DNA of 24,008 nt. Source: DATAES01 sp036257895 (GTDB lineage: Bacteria; Actinomycetota; Acidimicrobiia; Acidimicrobiales; JACDCH01). The notes beneath the pieces are model-generated. The model made no database searches and was not told the origin of the DNA. It worked only from the letters and a program-made list of their open reading frames with translations. Positions 14,829 through 21,930 of the stretch are shown here, in pieces. The stretch is from assembly GCA_036257895.1 (NCBI GenBank), contig DATAES010000239.1, positions 1 through 24,008 of the forward strand, read 5' to 3'. How positions within the stretch are numbered: the stretch's first letter is position 1; each line of letters starts with the position of its first letter. The translations under genes and the position numbers were made by a program.

Positions 14829-16610
14829 GTGACCGAACTCGAGATGAGCCCGCTGCGCCGTCTCACCACGTCGTTGAGCTCGGCCGTGTCGAGCGACGAG
14901 GTCGCCGCTGCCATCCTGCAGCACGGCTTGATCGAGCTCGGCGCGCTGACGGTCAGCTTGTGGCTCATCGATCCAGAATCCGCCGCGCTCGAGTACGCGG
15001 GCGGCGCGGGCGCGGTGCCGTCCGAGGTGGAACGATTCGCGTCCATCCCGCTCGGTGCAGACCTTCCCGGCACCGTCGTCGCGTCGACACGGGAGCCGAT
15101 CGTCTATCGCTCGGCGGCCGAGCGCAATGTGCGCTGGCCCGCGCTTGCCTCCGTCCCGGGCGCGACAGAGGCATCTGTGGTCCTGCCACTCGAGGCGCGC
15201 AACGACATCATCGGCTGTCTCACCGTCGGGTTCGCCGACGAACGCGACATCGACAGCGAGGAGCTCGCGCAACTGCTGACAGCGGCGGATCAGTGCGCCC
15301 TCGCGCTCGATCGAGCGCATTTGCTCGACCGCGAGAGACGAGCGCGCGAAACACTCGAGTTCCTGGCCGAAGCGACGCGGCTGATGGTCAGCGCGTTGGA
15401 CCCGATCGACGTACTCGACCAACTCCTCAGTCACGCAGTCCCGCTCATGGCGGACTGGTGCTGTGTGTTCGTCCACGACGAGGAGGGTGTGCTGCGACGC
15501 ACTGCCTTGAAAGTCGCCGACCAGCCAGAGCTGGGTGAACGGGTCCTGACCGAATCCGTGGATGTACGTATCGCCTCTGATGTGCCCGTGGCGCGAGCGT
15601 GGCGAACCGGGAGGCCGGAGCACATCGCCGAGCCGAGCGCGCCGCTCATCGACGAGCTCTTCGGTGCCGCAGCCGACGACGTCCGGCGACTCGGGTGGCG
15701 CGACGTCGTGGTGTGCCCGATCATCGCCCGAGGCAACCGCGTCGGCGTGATCACCTTCGCGTTCACCACGTCGAATCGCCGCTACACCTCCGAGGTCCTC
15801 ATGGCCGCGACCGGGCTCGCTGCTCGAGCCGGCGTCGCCTTGGACGTGGCCCAGCGATACGCACGCGAGCGCACGACCGCGGCGACCCTCGTCGCGGCGA
15901 TGCTGCCGGAGCGGCTGCCAGTGGTGGATGGCTGGTCGATGGTGGCTCGGTACCTGCCGTCCGGTGATGCTGTCTGCGGCGACTGGTACGACGTGATGCC
16001 GCTGCCGGACGGTCAGCTGCTCATCGGCGTGGGCGACGCTGCAGGTCACGGCCTGCCGGCGGCCGCCCTGATGGCCGAGTTGCGCAACGCGGCGCGTGGG
16101 CTCGCCTTCGCGGGTCACCAGCCGACGCGCCTGCTCGCCGACCTCTCCGCGCTGGCTGCTCAGCACAGTCTCGACAGCTTCGCCACCGCCGCCTACGGCC
16201 GGCTCGACCCGGCCACGGGGATCGGATCGTGGGCGGTCGCAGGACATCTACCGCCGCTGCTCGTGCCCGCCGACGGTCCACCCCGCTACGTCGATGGGCG
16301 GTCCTCACCGCCGCTCGGCGTCCGCGGCCCGGCCTCCGACCATCGCATCGACCTCGGACCCGGCGACACGCTCGTGCTCTACACGGACGGGCTGGTCGAA
16401 CGACGGCACGAGTCACTCGATCAGGGCCTGGCGCGTCTCCAATCGGTCGTTGCCGGACAGGTGCCGGACGCCTCGGAGCTTGCCGACCGGGTCGTCGCCA
16501 GCCTGTGCCAGGAGCTCAGCGACGACTGTTGCCTGCTGATCGTCCGGCGAGACGACGCGAATCGGACTGGGAGACCTAGATCGCGGGTATCCACGTCCGA
16601 GCCCTCATGA
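14829..16610 (+). CDS. GAF-GAF-SpoIIE (PPM-type) serine/threonine phosphatase
   Basis: This 593-residue sensor phosphatase is of the RsbU/SpoIIE type. Residues about 15-165 and 175-345 form two GAF domains that probably sense a ligand or redox state. Residues 355-575 are the PPM phosphatase. Metal-binding acidic residues are visible: Asp385 (GDWYD), Asp403 (GDAAGHG), Asp520 (LYTDGLVERR) and Asp565-566 (SDDCCLL). Such proteins dephosphorylate a STAS-domain anti-anti-sigma factor and so release a sigma factor. No membrane segment is seen. Its stop overlaps the start of the MEDS-HATPase gene (ATGA), so kinase-type and phosphatase-type partners are co-expressed. No STAS or sigma gene lies in the window, so the target is elsewhere. 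Confidence 0.93.
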   Translation: MTELEMSPLRRLTTSLSSAVSSDEVAAAILQHGLIELGALTVSLWLIDPESAALEYAGGAGAVPSEVERFASIPLGADLPGTVVASTREPIVYRSAAERNVRWPALASVPGATEASVVLPLEARNDIIGCLTVGFADERDIDSEELAQLLTAADQCALALDRAHLLDRERRARETLEFLAEATRLMVSALDPIDVLDQLLSHAVPLMADWCCVFVHDEEGVLRRTALKVADQPELGERVLTESVDVRIASDVPVARAWRTGRPEHIAEPSAPLIDELFGAAADDVRRLGWRDVVVCPIIARGNRVGVITFAFTTSNRRYTSEVLMAATGLAARAGVALDVAQRYARERTTAATLVAAMLPERLPVVDGWSMVARYLPSGDAVCGDWYDVMPLPDGQLLIGVGDAAGHGLPAAALMAELRNAARGLAFAGHQPTRLLADLSALAAQHSLDSFATAAYGRLDPATGIGSWAVAGHLPPLLVPADGPPRYVDGRSSPPLGVRGPASDHRIDLGPGDTLVLYTDGLVERRHESLDQGLARLQSVVAGQVPDASELADRVVASLCQELSDDCCLLIVRRDDANRTGRPRSRVSTSEPS

Positions 16611-17563
16611 GCGATCTGGTTCGAACCGTGAGTCCCCCTGCGGCGTTTCGCCACGAAGCGCTCTTCTACGCGGGAGACGACGAGTTCCTCGGCGCCACGG
16701 TGCCGTTCATCGCAGCCGGTCTGGCGCTCGACGAGCCCGTCCTCGTGGTCGTGGACAGGAGGAAGATCGACGCTCTTCGCGACGCGCTCGACGGCGCGGC
16801 GGACGAGGTCCAGTTCGCCGACATGGTCGAGGTGGGACGGAATCCTGGCCGCATCATTCCGGCCTGGCGCGAGTTCGTCACCGAAAACGGATCCGGGGGG
16901 CGACGGTTGCGCGGCATCGGCGAGCCGATCTCCGCTGATCGCAGCACGGAAGCGCTCGTCGAGTTCCACCGCCACGAGTCGCTGCTCAACCTCGCCTTCG
17001 CGGACAGCCCCGATTGGTGGCTGCTCTGTCCTTATGACACCGCGAGCCTGCCTGCCGAGGTGGTCGACGAGGCGCGGCACACCCATCCCTTCCTCTTGGA
17101 GGGAGGGCACCACCGCTCCAGTCCGTGGGCGCCCGATCTCGACGCCATCAGCGCGCCGTTCGGGCATCCGCTGCCCGACCCACCCGGCGACACGCCCGAG
17201 TTCGTCTTCGACCTGGGCAGTCTCGCCGCGGTCCGCGCGCTCGTCCGCCAAGTGGGTGTCGAGGCCGGATTCGACACGTCCCGAGTCGCCGATCTCGTCC
17301 TCGCCGCGGACGAAATCGCCGCCAACAGCATTCGCCATGGCGGTGGCGGTGGCGTTTTGCGCACGTGGATCGACGGTCACACGGTGATCTGCGACATCCG
17401 TGACACCGGCCGTTTCGACGCGCCACTCGCGGGCAGATCTCGACCGACCGCCGGTCAGATCGGTGGACACGGCCTGTGGCTCGCAAATCAACTGTGCGAG
17501 CTGGTGCAGATTCGCGCGACGAAGGACGGCACGATCGTGCGCCTGCATGTCGAGCGGTTCTGA
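16607..17563 (+). CDS. MEDS domain plus HATPase_c anti-sigma regulatory protein
   Basis: This 318-residue protein joins an N-terminal MEDS sensor domain (about 12-190; FRHEALFYAGDDEF, and LLCPYD at 139-144) to an RsbW-like GHKL ATPase domain (about 200-315). ATP-site motifs are the N-box LAADEIAANSIRHG (Asn240), the G1 box DIRDTGRF (Asp266) and the G2 box GGHGLWLANQLCE. Proteins of this layout act as anti-sigma factor serine kinases in partner-switching systems, and MEDS is found in proteins sensing methanogen or small-molecule signals. The four-base overlap with the GAF-SpoIIE phosphatase upstream indicates the two are opposing enzymes of one regulatory circuit. It is not a histidine kinase, as no phospho-accepting His domain is present. 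Confidence 0.9.
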   Translation: MSDLVRTVSPPAAFRHEALFYAGDDEFLGATVPFIAAGLALDEPVLVVVDRRKIDALRDALDGAADEVQFADMVEVGRNPGRIIPAWREFVTENGSGGRRLRGIGEPISADRSTEALVEFHRHESLLNLAFADSPDWWLLCPYDTASLPAEVVDEARHTHPFLLEGGHHRSSPWAPDLDAISAPFGHPLPDPPGDTPEFVFDLGSLAAVRALVRQVGVEAGFDTSRVADLVLAADEIAANSIRHGGGGGVLRTWIDGHTVICDIRDTGRFDAPLAGRSRPTAGQIGGHGLWLANQLCELVQIRATKDGTIVRLHVERF

Positions 17564-17572
17564 CGGACCAGC

Positions 17573-18253
17573 GTGCCGTTGCCCTCTGCATACGTGACGA
17601 CGCGCGATTCGCTGCACATGCTTGCTTGCTACGTGGTCGCTCCTGCCCGTAAGGCTCGAACCGGGCGCATCGGCCTTCGACCTACGGGCGAGGGCTTCGG
17701 AACGCCACCGTTCGACGACGGATCTCGCATCGTCGTGCGCGGCGACCGCTTGGCTGTCGACCCCGGCGAGGAAGTCGCGATCACGACACTGCGTGCCGGC
17801 GCCTCATTTCTCGGTGTCGAGTTGAGCAGCGACCCTGGCGTCGGCACCGAACTTCCCCCGTTCCGACCCGACCGCGACTTACAGGTCGACGTCAACGCTT
17901 CGCACGCCGTCGGCAAGTGGTATCGGATCGGCCAGTCGGTTCTCGACCAGCTGTCCGGACGTCTCGGCGAACGGGCCGCGAAGATCTCGGAGGCACAACT
18001 GTGGCCCGAGCATTTCGACCTCGCTGTCACCGTGGAGTCGGCCCGAGCCAAGAAGGTGAACGTGGGCGTGTCACCAGGTGATTCGTTCGTGGACGAGCCT
18101 TACGTGTACGTGGGACCACAGGACCTCGACGGACTCGACGGCGGTTACTGGAACGCGCCGTTCGGTGCCTTCCTCACGTACTCGTCCATGGAGGAAGACG
18201 AGCAGGCTGCGAGCGCCCTCGACTTCATCGACCGAGGATTCGCGCTCCTCTGA
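17573..18253 (+). CDS. Protein of unknown function, 226 residues
   Basis: The frame is well supported by codon use and by tight packing: it starts nine nt after the MEDS-HATPase stop and ends 22 nt before the acyl-CoA synthetase. I do not recognise a named domain. Visible traits are YVVAPARKARTGRIGLRPTGEGFGTPPF near residues 20-47, a beta-rich middle (RIVVRGDRLAVDPGEEVAITTLRAG), and a C-terminal YVYVGPQDLDGLDGGYWNAPFGAFLTY segment. There is no signal peptide or membrane helix. GTG 17573 has only a weak GGA ribosome-binding site; a GTG at 17594 or ATG near 17618 are alternatives. Operon position suggests expression with the partner-switching pair, but no function can be assigned. Confidence 0.8.
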   Translation: MPLPSAYVTTRDSLHMLACYVVAPARKARTGRIGLRPTGEGFGTPPFDDGSRIVVRGDRLAVDPGEEVAITTLRAGASFLGVELSSDPGVGTELPPFRPDRDLQVDVNASHAVGKWYRIGQSVLDQLSGRLGERAAKISEAQLWPEHFDLAVTVESARAKKVNVGVSPGDSFVDEPYVYVGPQDLDGLDGGYWNAPFGAFLTYSSMEEDEQAASALDFIDRGFALL

Positions 18254-18260
18254 CGCCACC

Positions 18261-18266
18261 TACGAT
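18261..18266 (+). promoter_or_regulatory. Putative -10 box (TACGAT) upstream of the acyl-CoA synthetase
   Basis: TACGAT fits TANNNT and ends nine nt before the ATG at 18276 in the short gap after the preceding stop. No Shine-Dalgarno sequence precedes the ATG, so a leaderless or near-leaderless transcript is plausible and would mark a new transcription unit starting with this gene. Confidence 0.35.
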
Positions 18267-18275
18267 GCGCGGGCC

Positions 18276-19841
18276 ATGGCCGAACTCCCGCAGACCATTC
18301 CGCAACTCGTCGCGCGCGCCGCGGAGCGATTTGGTGACTGTGAGGCCGTCGTCGACGGCGACGTGCGCCTGTCGTTCACCGAGTTCGCCGCCGCGATCGA
18401 TGTTGCCGCGCGAGCGCTGATCGCCAGCAGCATCGAAGCCGGCGATCGCATCGCGATCTGGGCTCCCAACATGTACGAGTGGGCCGTCGCGGCACTCGCC
18501 ACCCATACGGTCGGCGGCATCGTCATCCCGCTCAACACTCGGTTCAAGGGCGCGGAGGCGGGCTACGTGATCGGTGCGGCCAAGGCGCGGCTGTTGTTCA
18601 CCGTGACCGACTTCCTCGACACCGACTACGTCGAGTTGTTGCGCGATGCGTCGGGTACCGAGTCCCTCGAGGAGGTCCTCGTGCTCCGGGGAACAGTGCC
18701 CGACGGCTGCACGGCGTGGGGCAACTTCCTCACGCGCGCCGATGGCGTGGATCCCGCAGGCGCTGGGGCGCGCGCCGCGGCCGTCCACCCTGACGACCTG
18801 TGCGACATCTTGTTCACGTCCGGAACGACGGGCGCGCCGAAGGGCGCGATGTTGTTCCACTCGGCGAGCATCCGCGCGTACGAGACGTGGTCCGACGTCG
18901 TCGGGCTCCGCGAGGGAGACCGCTATCTCGTCATCAACCCGTTTTTCCACTCGTTCGGGTTGAAGGCCGGCATCCTCGCCTGCTTGTTGAAGGGCGCCAC
19001 ACTCGTGCCGCATCCGATCTTCGACGTGCCCTCGGTCATGCGCCGAGTCGCGGAGGAACGCATCACGATGCTGCCGGGCCCACCGGCCATCTTCCAGACG
19101 ATCCTCAACCATCCCGACCTCGACACGTACGACCTGTCCTCGTTGCGGCTGGCGGTGACGGGTGCCGCGCCGATCACCACGCAGATGATCATCGCCATGC
19201 GCGAGACACTCGGCTTCGAGAACGTCGTCACGGGCTACGGGCTCACCGAGGCCCACGGAATCGCGACCATGTGCCGGCACGACGACGACCCAGAGACGAT
19301 CGCGAAGACCTCGGGACGCGCCATCCCCGGCGTCGAGGTGCGACTGATCGACGACGACGGCAAGGAAGTAGGCGTCGGTGAACCCGGCGAGGTCCTCGTT
19401 CGGGGCTACAACATCATGAGGGGCTATCTCGACAATCCTGAAGCGACCGCCGAGGCGATCGACGAAGACGGATGGCTGCACACCGGCGACATCGCGGTGT
19501 CGGACGCCAACGGCAACCTTGCGATCACCGATCGCAAGAAGGACATGTATATCGTCGGCGGGTTCAACGCTTATCCGGCTGAGATCGAACGGATCATGAC
19601 GGCGCACGCTGCTGTCGCGCAGGTCGCGATCGTGGGCGTGCCCGATGATCGGCTGGGCGAGGTGGGCAAGGCATTCGTCGTGCCGACCACCGGCACCGAG
19701 GTCGACGTCGACGAGCTCATCGCGTGGTGTCGCGAGCACATGGCCAACTACAAGGTGCCGCGATCCGTCGAGGTCGTTGACGCCCTGCCGTTGAACGCGT
19801 CGAACAAGGTCCTGAAGTACGACCTTCGGGCGCGCTCGTGA
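18276..19841 (+). CDS. FadD3-like acyl-CoA synthetase (AMP-binding ligase)
   Basis: This 521-residue ANL-superfamily ligase activates a carboxylic acid to its CoA thioester through an acyl-AMP. Motifs in order are the P-loop TSGTTGAPKG (181-190), GYGLTEAHG (320-328), DGWLHTGD with ATP-ribose-binding Asp405, DRKKDMYIVGGFNAYPAEIE (419-438) and the C-terminal lysine Lys511 in ASNKVLKYDLR. Overall wording resembles mycobacterial FadD3, a ligase for the steroid CD-ring propionate, but this is recognition from memory rather than alignment. The frame stays open upstream to 18078, but that region is coding in another frame; the conserved N-terminus and promoter place the start at ATG 18276. The stop overlaps the next enoyl-CoA hydratase gene (GTGA), so the two are translationally coupled. 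Confidence 0.92.
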   Translation: MAELPQTIPQLVARAAERFGDCEAVVDGDVRLSFTEFAAAIDVAARALIASSIEAGDRIAIWAPNMYEWAVAALATHTVGGIVIPLNTRFKGAEAGYVIGAAKARLLFTVTDFLDTDYVELLRDASGTESLEEVLVLRGTVPDGCTAWGNFLTRADGVDPAGAGARAAAVHPDDLCDILFTSGTTGAPKGAMLFHSASIRAYETWSDVVGLREGDRYLVINPFFHSFGLKAGILACLLKGATLVPHPIFDVPSVMRRVAEERITMLPGPPAIFQTILNHPDLDTYDLSSLRLAVTGAAPITTQMIIAMRETLGFENVVTGYGLTEAHGIATMCRHDDDPETIAKTSGRAIPGVEVRLIDDDGKEVGVGEPGEVLVRGYNIMRGYLDNPEATAEAIDEDGWLHTGDIAVSDANGNLAITDRKKDMYIVGGFNAYPAEIERIMTAHAAVAQVAIVGVPDDRLGEVGKAFVVPTTGTEVDVDELIAWCREHMANYKVPRSVEVVDALPLNASNKVLKYDLRARS

Positions 19842-20647
19842 CGCCGCGCTCTCCTGAGGGTGACTGGCTCGGTACGCCTCACCTGCGCCTCGAGCGCCAC
19901 GGTTCGCTGGCGTGGTGTGTCATCGACCGACCCGAGAAGCGCAACGCGATGACACCGGCCATGTACTTCGGCCTGCGCCGTGCGGTCGACGTGGTCAACC
20001 GCGATCCGCACCTCGCGGGCCTCCTGATCACGGGCACTGGTGACGTCTTCATCCCCGGCGGCGACATGGGCGCGCACTACGACGACGACTGGGCGAACCT
20101 CGGCGACCTGCTGCACATGGACGTGACGCCGTTCGATGCCGTGCGACACTCCGCCAAACCGGTCGTGAGCGCGGTCAACGGCATCGCCCAGGGAGGCGGG
20201 ATGATGATCGCGATGTTGTCGGACGTCGCCGTTGCCAGCGATCGCGCCACCTTCCGCTCACCGGAGATCTACCGCGGCATCGCGGACACGCACTACGCCC
20301 AGATCCTTCCGCACCAAGTCGGCATCGCCCGGGCTCGCGACCTGTTGCTGTCGGCGCGGACACTCACCGCGGCAGAGGCATGCGACTGGGGACTCGTGAC
20401 CCGCGTCGTGTCCCACGTCGAGTTGCTCGATGCTGCGACGCAGGTGCTCACCGAGTGCTGCTGGGGCGCGCCTGCCGCGCGCCGCGAGGTCAAACGGGCG
20501 ATCAACGCGCAGTACGGGCTCTACGACCGGATGGGTATGGACGCCAGCCTCCTCGGCCAGGAATATGCAGAGGGTTGGCAGGCCTTCGCCGAGCGGCGGG
20601 CGCCCAACTGGATCCCCGACGACATCCGACCGGACGGGCGACTGTGA
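19838..20647 (+). CDS. Enoyl-CoA hydratase/isomerase family protein (crotonase fold)
   Basis: This crotonase-superfamily protein has 269 residues. The CoA oxyanion-hole segments are GDVFIPGGDM (68-77) and NGIAQGGGMM (114-123). Of the two glutamates used by classical enoyl-CoA hydratase, the first is replaced by Met123, while the second is kept as Glu143 (SPE). Simple hydration is therefore uncertain, and isomerase, hydrolase or retro-Claisen-type chemistry is possible. The GTG start overlaps the acyl-CoA synthetase stop by four bases. The C-terminus (WIPDDIRPDGRL) is longer and more polar than usual. It presumably acts on the thioester made by the upstream ligase. Confidence 0.88.
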   Translation: MTPRSPEGDWLGTPHLRLERHGSLAWCVIDRPEKRNAMTPAMYFGLRRAVDVVNRDPHLAGLLITGTGDVFIPGGDMGAHYDDDWANLGDLLHMDVTPFDAVRHSAKPVVSAVNGIAQGGGMMIAMLSDVAVASDRATFRSPEIYRGIADTHYAQILPHQVGIARARDLLLSARTLTAAEACDWGLVTRVVSHVELLDAATQVLTECCWGAPAARREVKRAINAQYGLYDRMGMDASLLGQEYAEGWQAFAERRAPNWIPDDIRPDGRL

Positions 20648-20650
20648 GGC

Positions 20651-20684
20651 CGAGGGCGACGTGACGGCGAGGGCGACGTGTTGA
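20651..20684 (+). repeat. 17-nt-period tandem duplication carrying a ribosome-binding site and start codon
   Basis: CGAGGGCGACGTG occurs at 20651-20663 and again at 20668-20680. The second copy supplies the GAGGG and GTG of the MetE-like gene. The first copy has its own GAGGG and GTG, in another frame. It opens a seven-codon reading frame that ends at the TGA 20682-20684, overlapping the true start, so it could act as a tiny coupled leader. Confidence 0.5.
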
Positions 20685-21820
20685 CGAGCGAGTCACGGAT
20701 CGTTACGACCCACGCCGGAAGCCTCCCTCGTCCACCGGCGCTCGCCGCGCTCCACGGACGCCGTAGCAAGGGTGAGGCGATCGACGCGGCGGAGTTGCGC
20801 AAGGAAGTCGAAGAGGCAACCGCGACGACCATCGCCGCGCAAGTCGAAGCGGGCATCGACATCGGCAACGACGGTGAGCAGGCACGCGAGAGCTTCTTCA
20901 CGTATGTGCAGCACCGAATGACAGGGTTCGGCGACACGAGTCAGCGCGCACTCATGCGCGACCTGCTCGACCACCCGGACTTTCTCGAGCTGATGAACCC
21001 GCGCTTCGCGCGCATCAAAGTGAACCTCATGGCGGCGCCCGCCGCCATCGCCGAGGTGTCCTATGACGACACGAGCGAACTCGAAGCCGAGTGCGCGCTC
21101 GTCGCCGGCGCGCCGTTCGCGCAGACGTTCATGACTGCCGCATCACCGGGCATCGTCGCCGCGGCGATGAACAATCGGTTCTACGACTCACAAGAGGAGT
21201 ATGTGCGCGCCATCGCGACCGCATTGCAGACCGAGTACCGCTACATCGTCGACCACGGTCTGCTCCTTCAGATCGATGCTCCCGATCTGGCCTTGGAGCG
21301 GCACACTTTGTTCGCCGATCGTCCGCTCGACGAGTTTCTCGCCTGGGTCGAGCTGGTCATCGGCGCGATCAACGAAGCGCTGATCGGCATCGACCCGTCC
21401 AACGTGCGACTGCACGTGTGTTGGGGCAACTACGAAGGACCCCACACGCTCGACGTGCCGCTGAAGGAGATCCTCTCGCGGCTCTACGAAGCGAACGTCG
21501 GCGCCCTGGTCGTGTCGATGGCGAACGCGCGCCATGCCCACGAGTACGCGCAGTTCGCGCGCGAGCCCCTGCCGAGCCGGATGGTGCTGGTCGCCGGCGT
21601 GATCGACACCACGAGCAACTACGTCGAGCACGAGGAGGTGGTCGCCGACCGGCTCGAACGAGTGGCGGATGCCGTCGGCGATCCTCGGCGGGTCATCGCC
21701 GGCACGGACTGCGGCTTCGACACGTCGGCCGGTCTCGGTGACGTGGCGCCGTCACTCGTGTGGGAGAAGCTGCGCGCCCTGCGAGTTGGGGCCGAGCTCG
21801 CAACCGACCGCATGTTCTGA
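20678..21820 (+). CDS. MetE C-terminal/YxjG-family zinc-dependent methyltransferase-like protein
   Basis: This 380-residue single-domain protein belongs to the cobalamin-independent methionine synthase C-terminal family (UROD/MetE-like TIM barrel). It starts with VTTHAGSLPRP, a family signature. Probable zinc ligands are His246 and Cys248 (LHVCWGNYEG) and Cys345 (GTDCGF). Where MetE-type proteins usually have a Glu ligand, the local sequence reads ALVVSMANARH, so a Ser seems to replace it. The HxC...C pattern is shared with epoxyalkane:coenzyme M transferase, another thiol-alkylating member. GTG 20678 has GAGGG four nt upstream; TTG 20681 has better spacing. Being in an acyl-CoA/P450 cluster suggests thiol transfer to a catabolic intermediate rather than methionine synthesis, but this is inference. 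Confidence 0.88.
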   Translation: MLTSESRIVTTHAGSLPRPPALAALHGRRSKGEAIDAAELRKEVEEATATTIAAQVEAGIDIGNDGEQARESFFTYVQHRMTGFGDTSQRALMRDLLDHPDFLELMNPRFARIKVNLMAAPAAIAEVSYDDTSELEAECALVAGAPFAQTFMTAASPGIVAAAMNNRFYDSQEEYVRAIATALQTEYRYIVDHGLLLQIDAPDLALERHTLFADRPLDEFLAWVELVIGAINEALIGIDPSNVRLHVCWGNYEGPHTLDVPLKEILSRLYEANVGALVVSMANARHAHEYAQFAREPLPSRMVLVAGVIDTTSNYVEHEEVVADRLERVADAVGDPRRVIAGTDCGFDTSAGLGDVAPSLVWEKLRALRVGAELATDRMF

Positions 21821-21866
21821 CCCGCGGCGTCGCCCGGCCCAGTGCCCCACCACCCGAACTCCGGGT

Positions 21867-21894
21867 CGCCGTGGCCCCTATCGGGGCCACGGCG
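21867..21894. terminator. Perfect 12-bp hairpin between MetE-like and P450 genes
   Basis: CGCCGTGGCCCC (21867-21878) and GGGGCCACGGCG (21883-21894) pair perfectly around a TATC loop. It begins 46 nt after the MetE-like stop and ends 36 nt before the P450 start. There is no T-tract, so it would be an actinobacterial-style terminator or an mRNA-processing or attenuation hairpin that separates the two halves of the cluster. Confidence 0.5.
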
Positions 21895-21930
21895 CACCAA
21901 CATTCGCCTGGGGTATGCGAGGCTGCTCCC

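Noticed and set aside
14511..16247. 578-codon minus-strand open frame opposite the SpoIIE phosphatase
   Set aside because: Antisense shadow; the plus strand has complete GAF and PPM motifs.
18078..18275. N-terminal extension of the acyl-CoA synthetase
   Set aside because: The extension overlaps the unknown gene in another frame and encodes Ser/Thr/Arg-rich sequence unlike any ligase; ATG 18276 fits the family.
18225..19739. 504-codon minus-strand open frame opposite the acyl-CoA synthetase
   Set aside because: Antisense shadow of a gene with all ANL motifs.
21760..21930. N-terminal extension of the P450
   Set aside because: It runs through the end of the MetE-like gene and a perfect hairpin; GTG 21931 has a ribosome-binding site and a normal P450 N-terminus.
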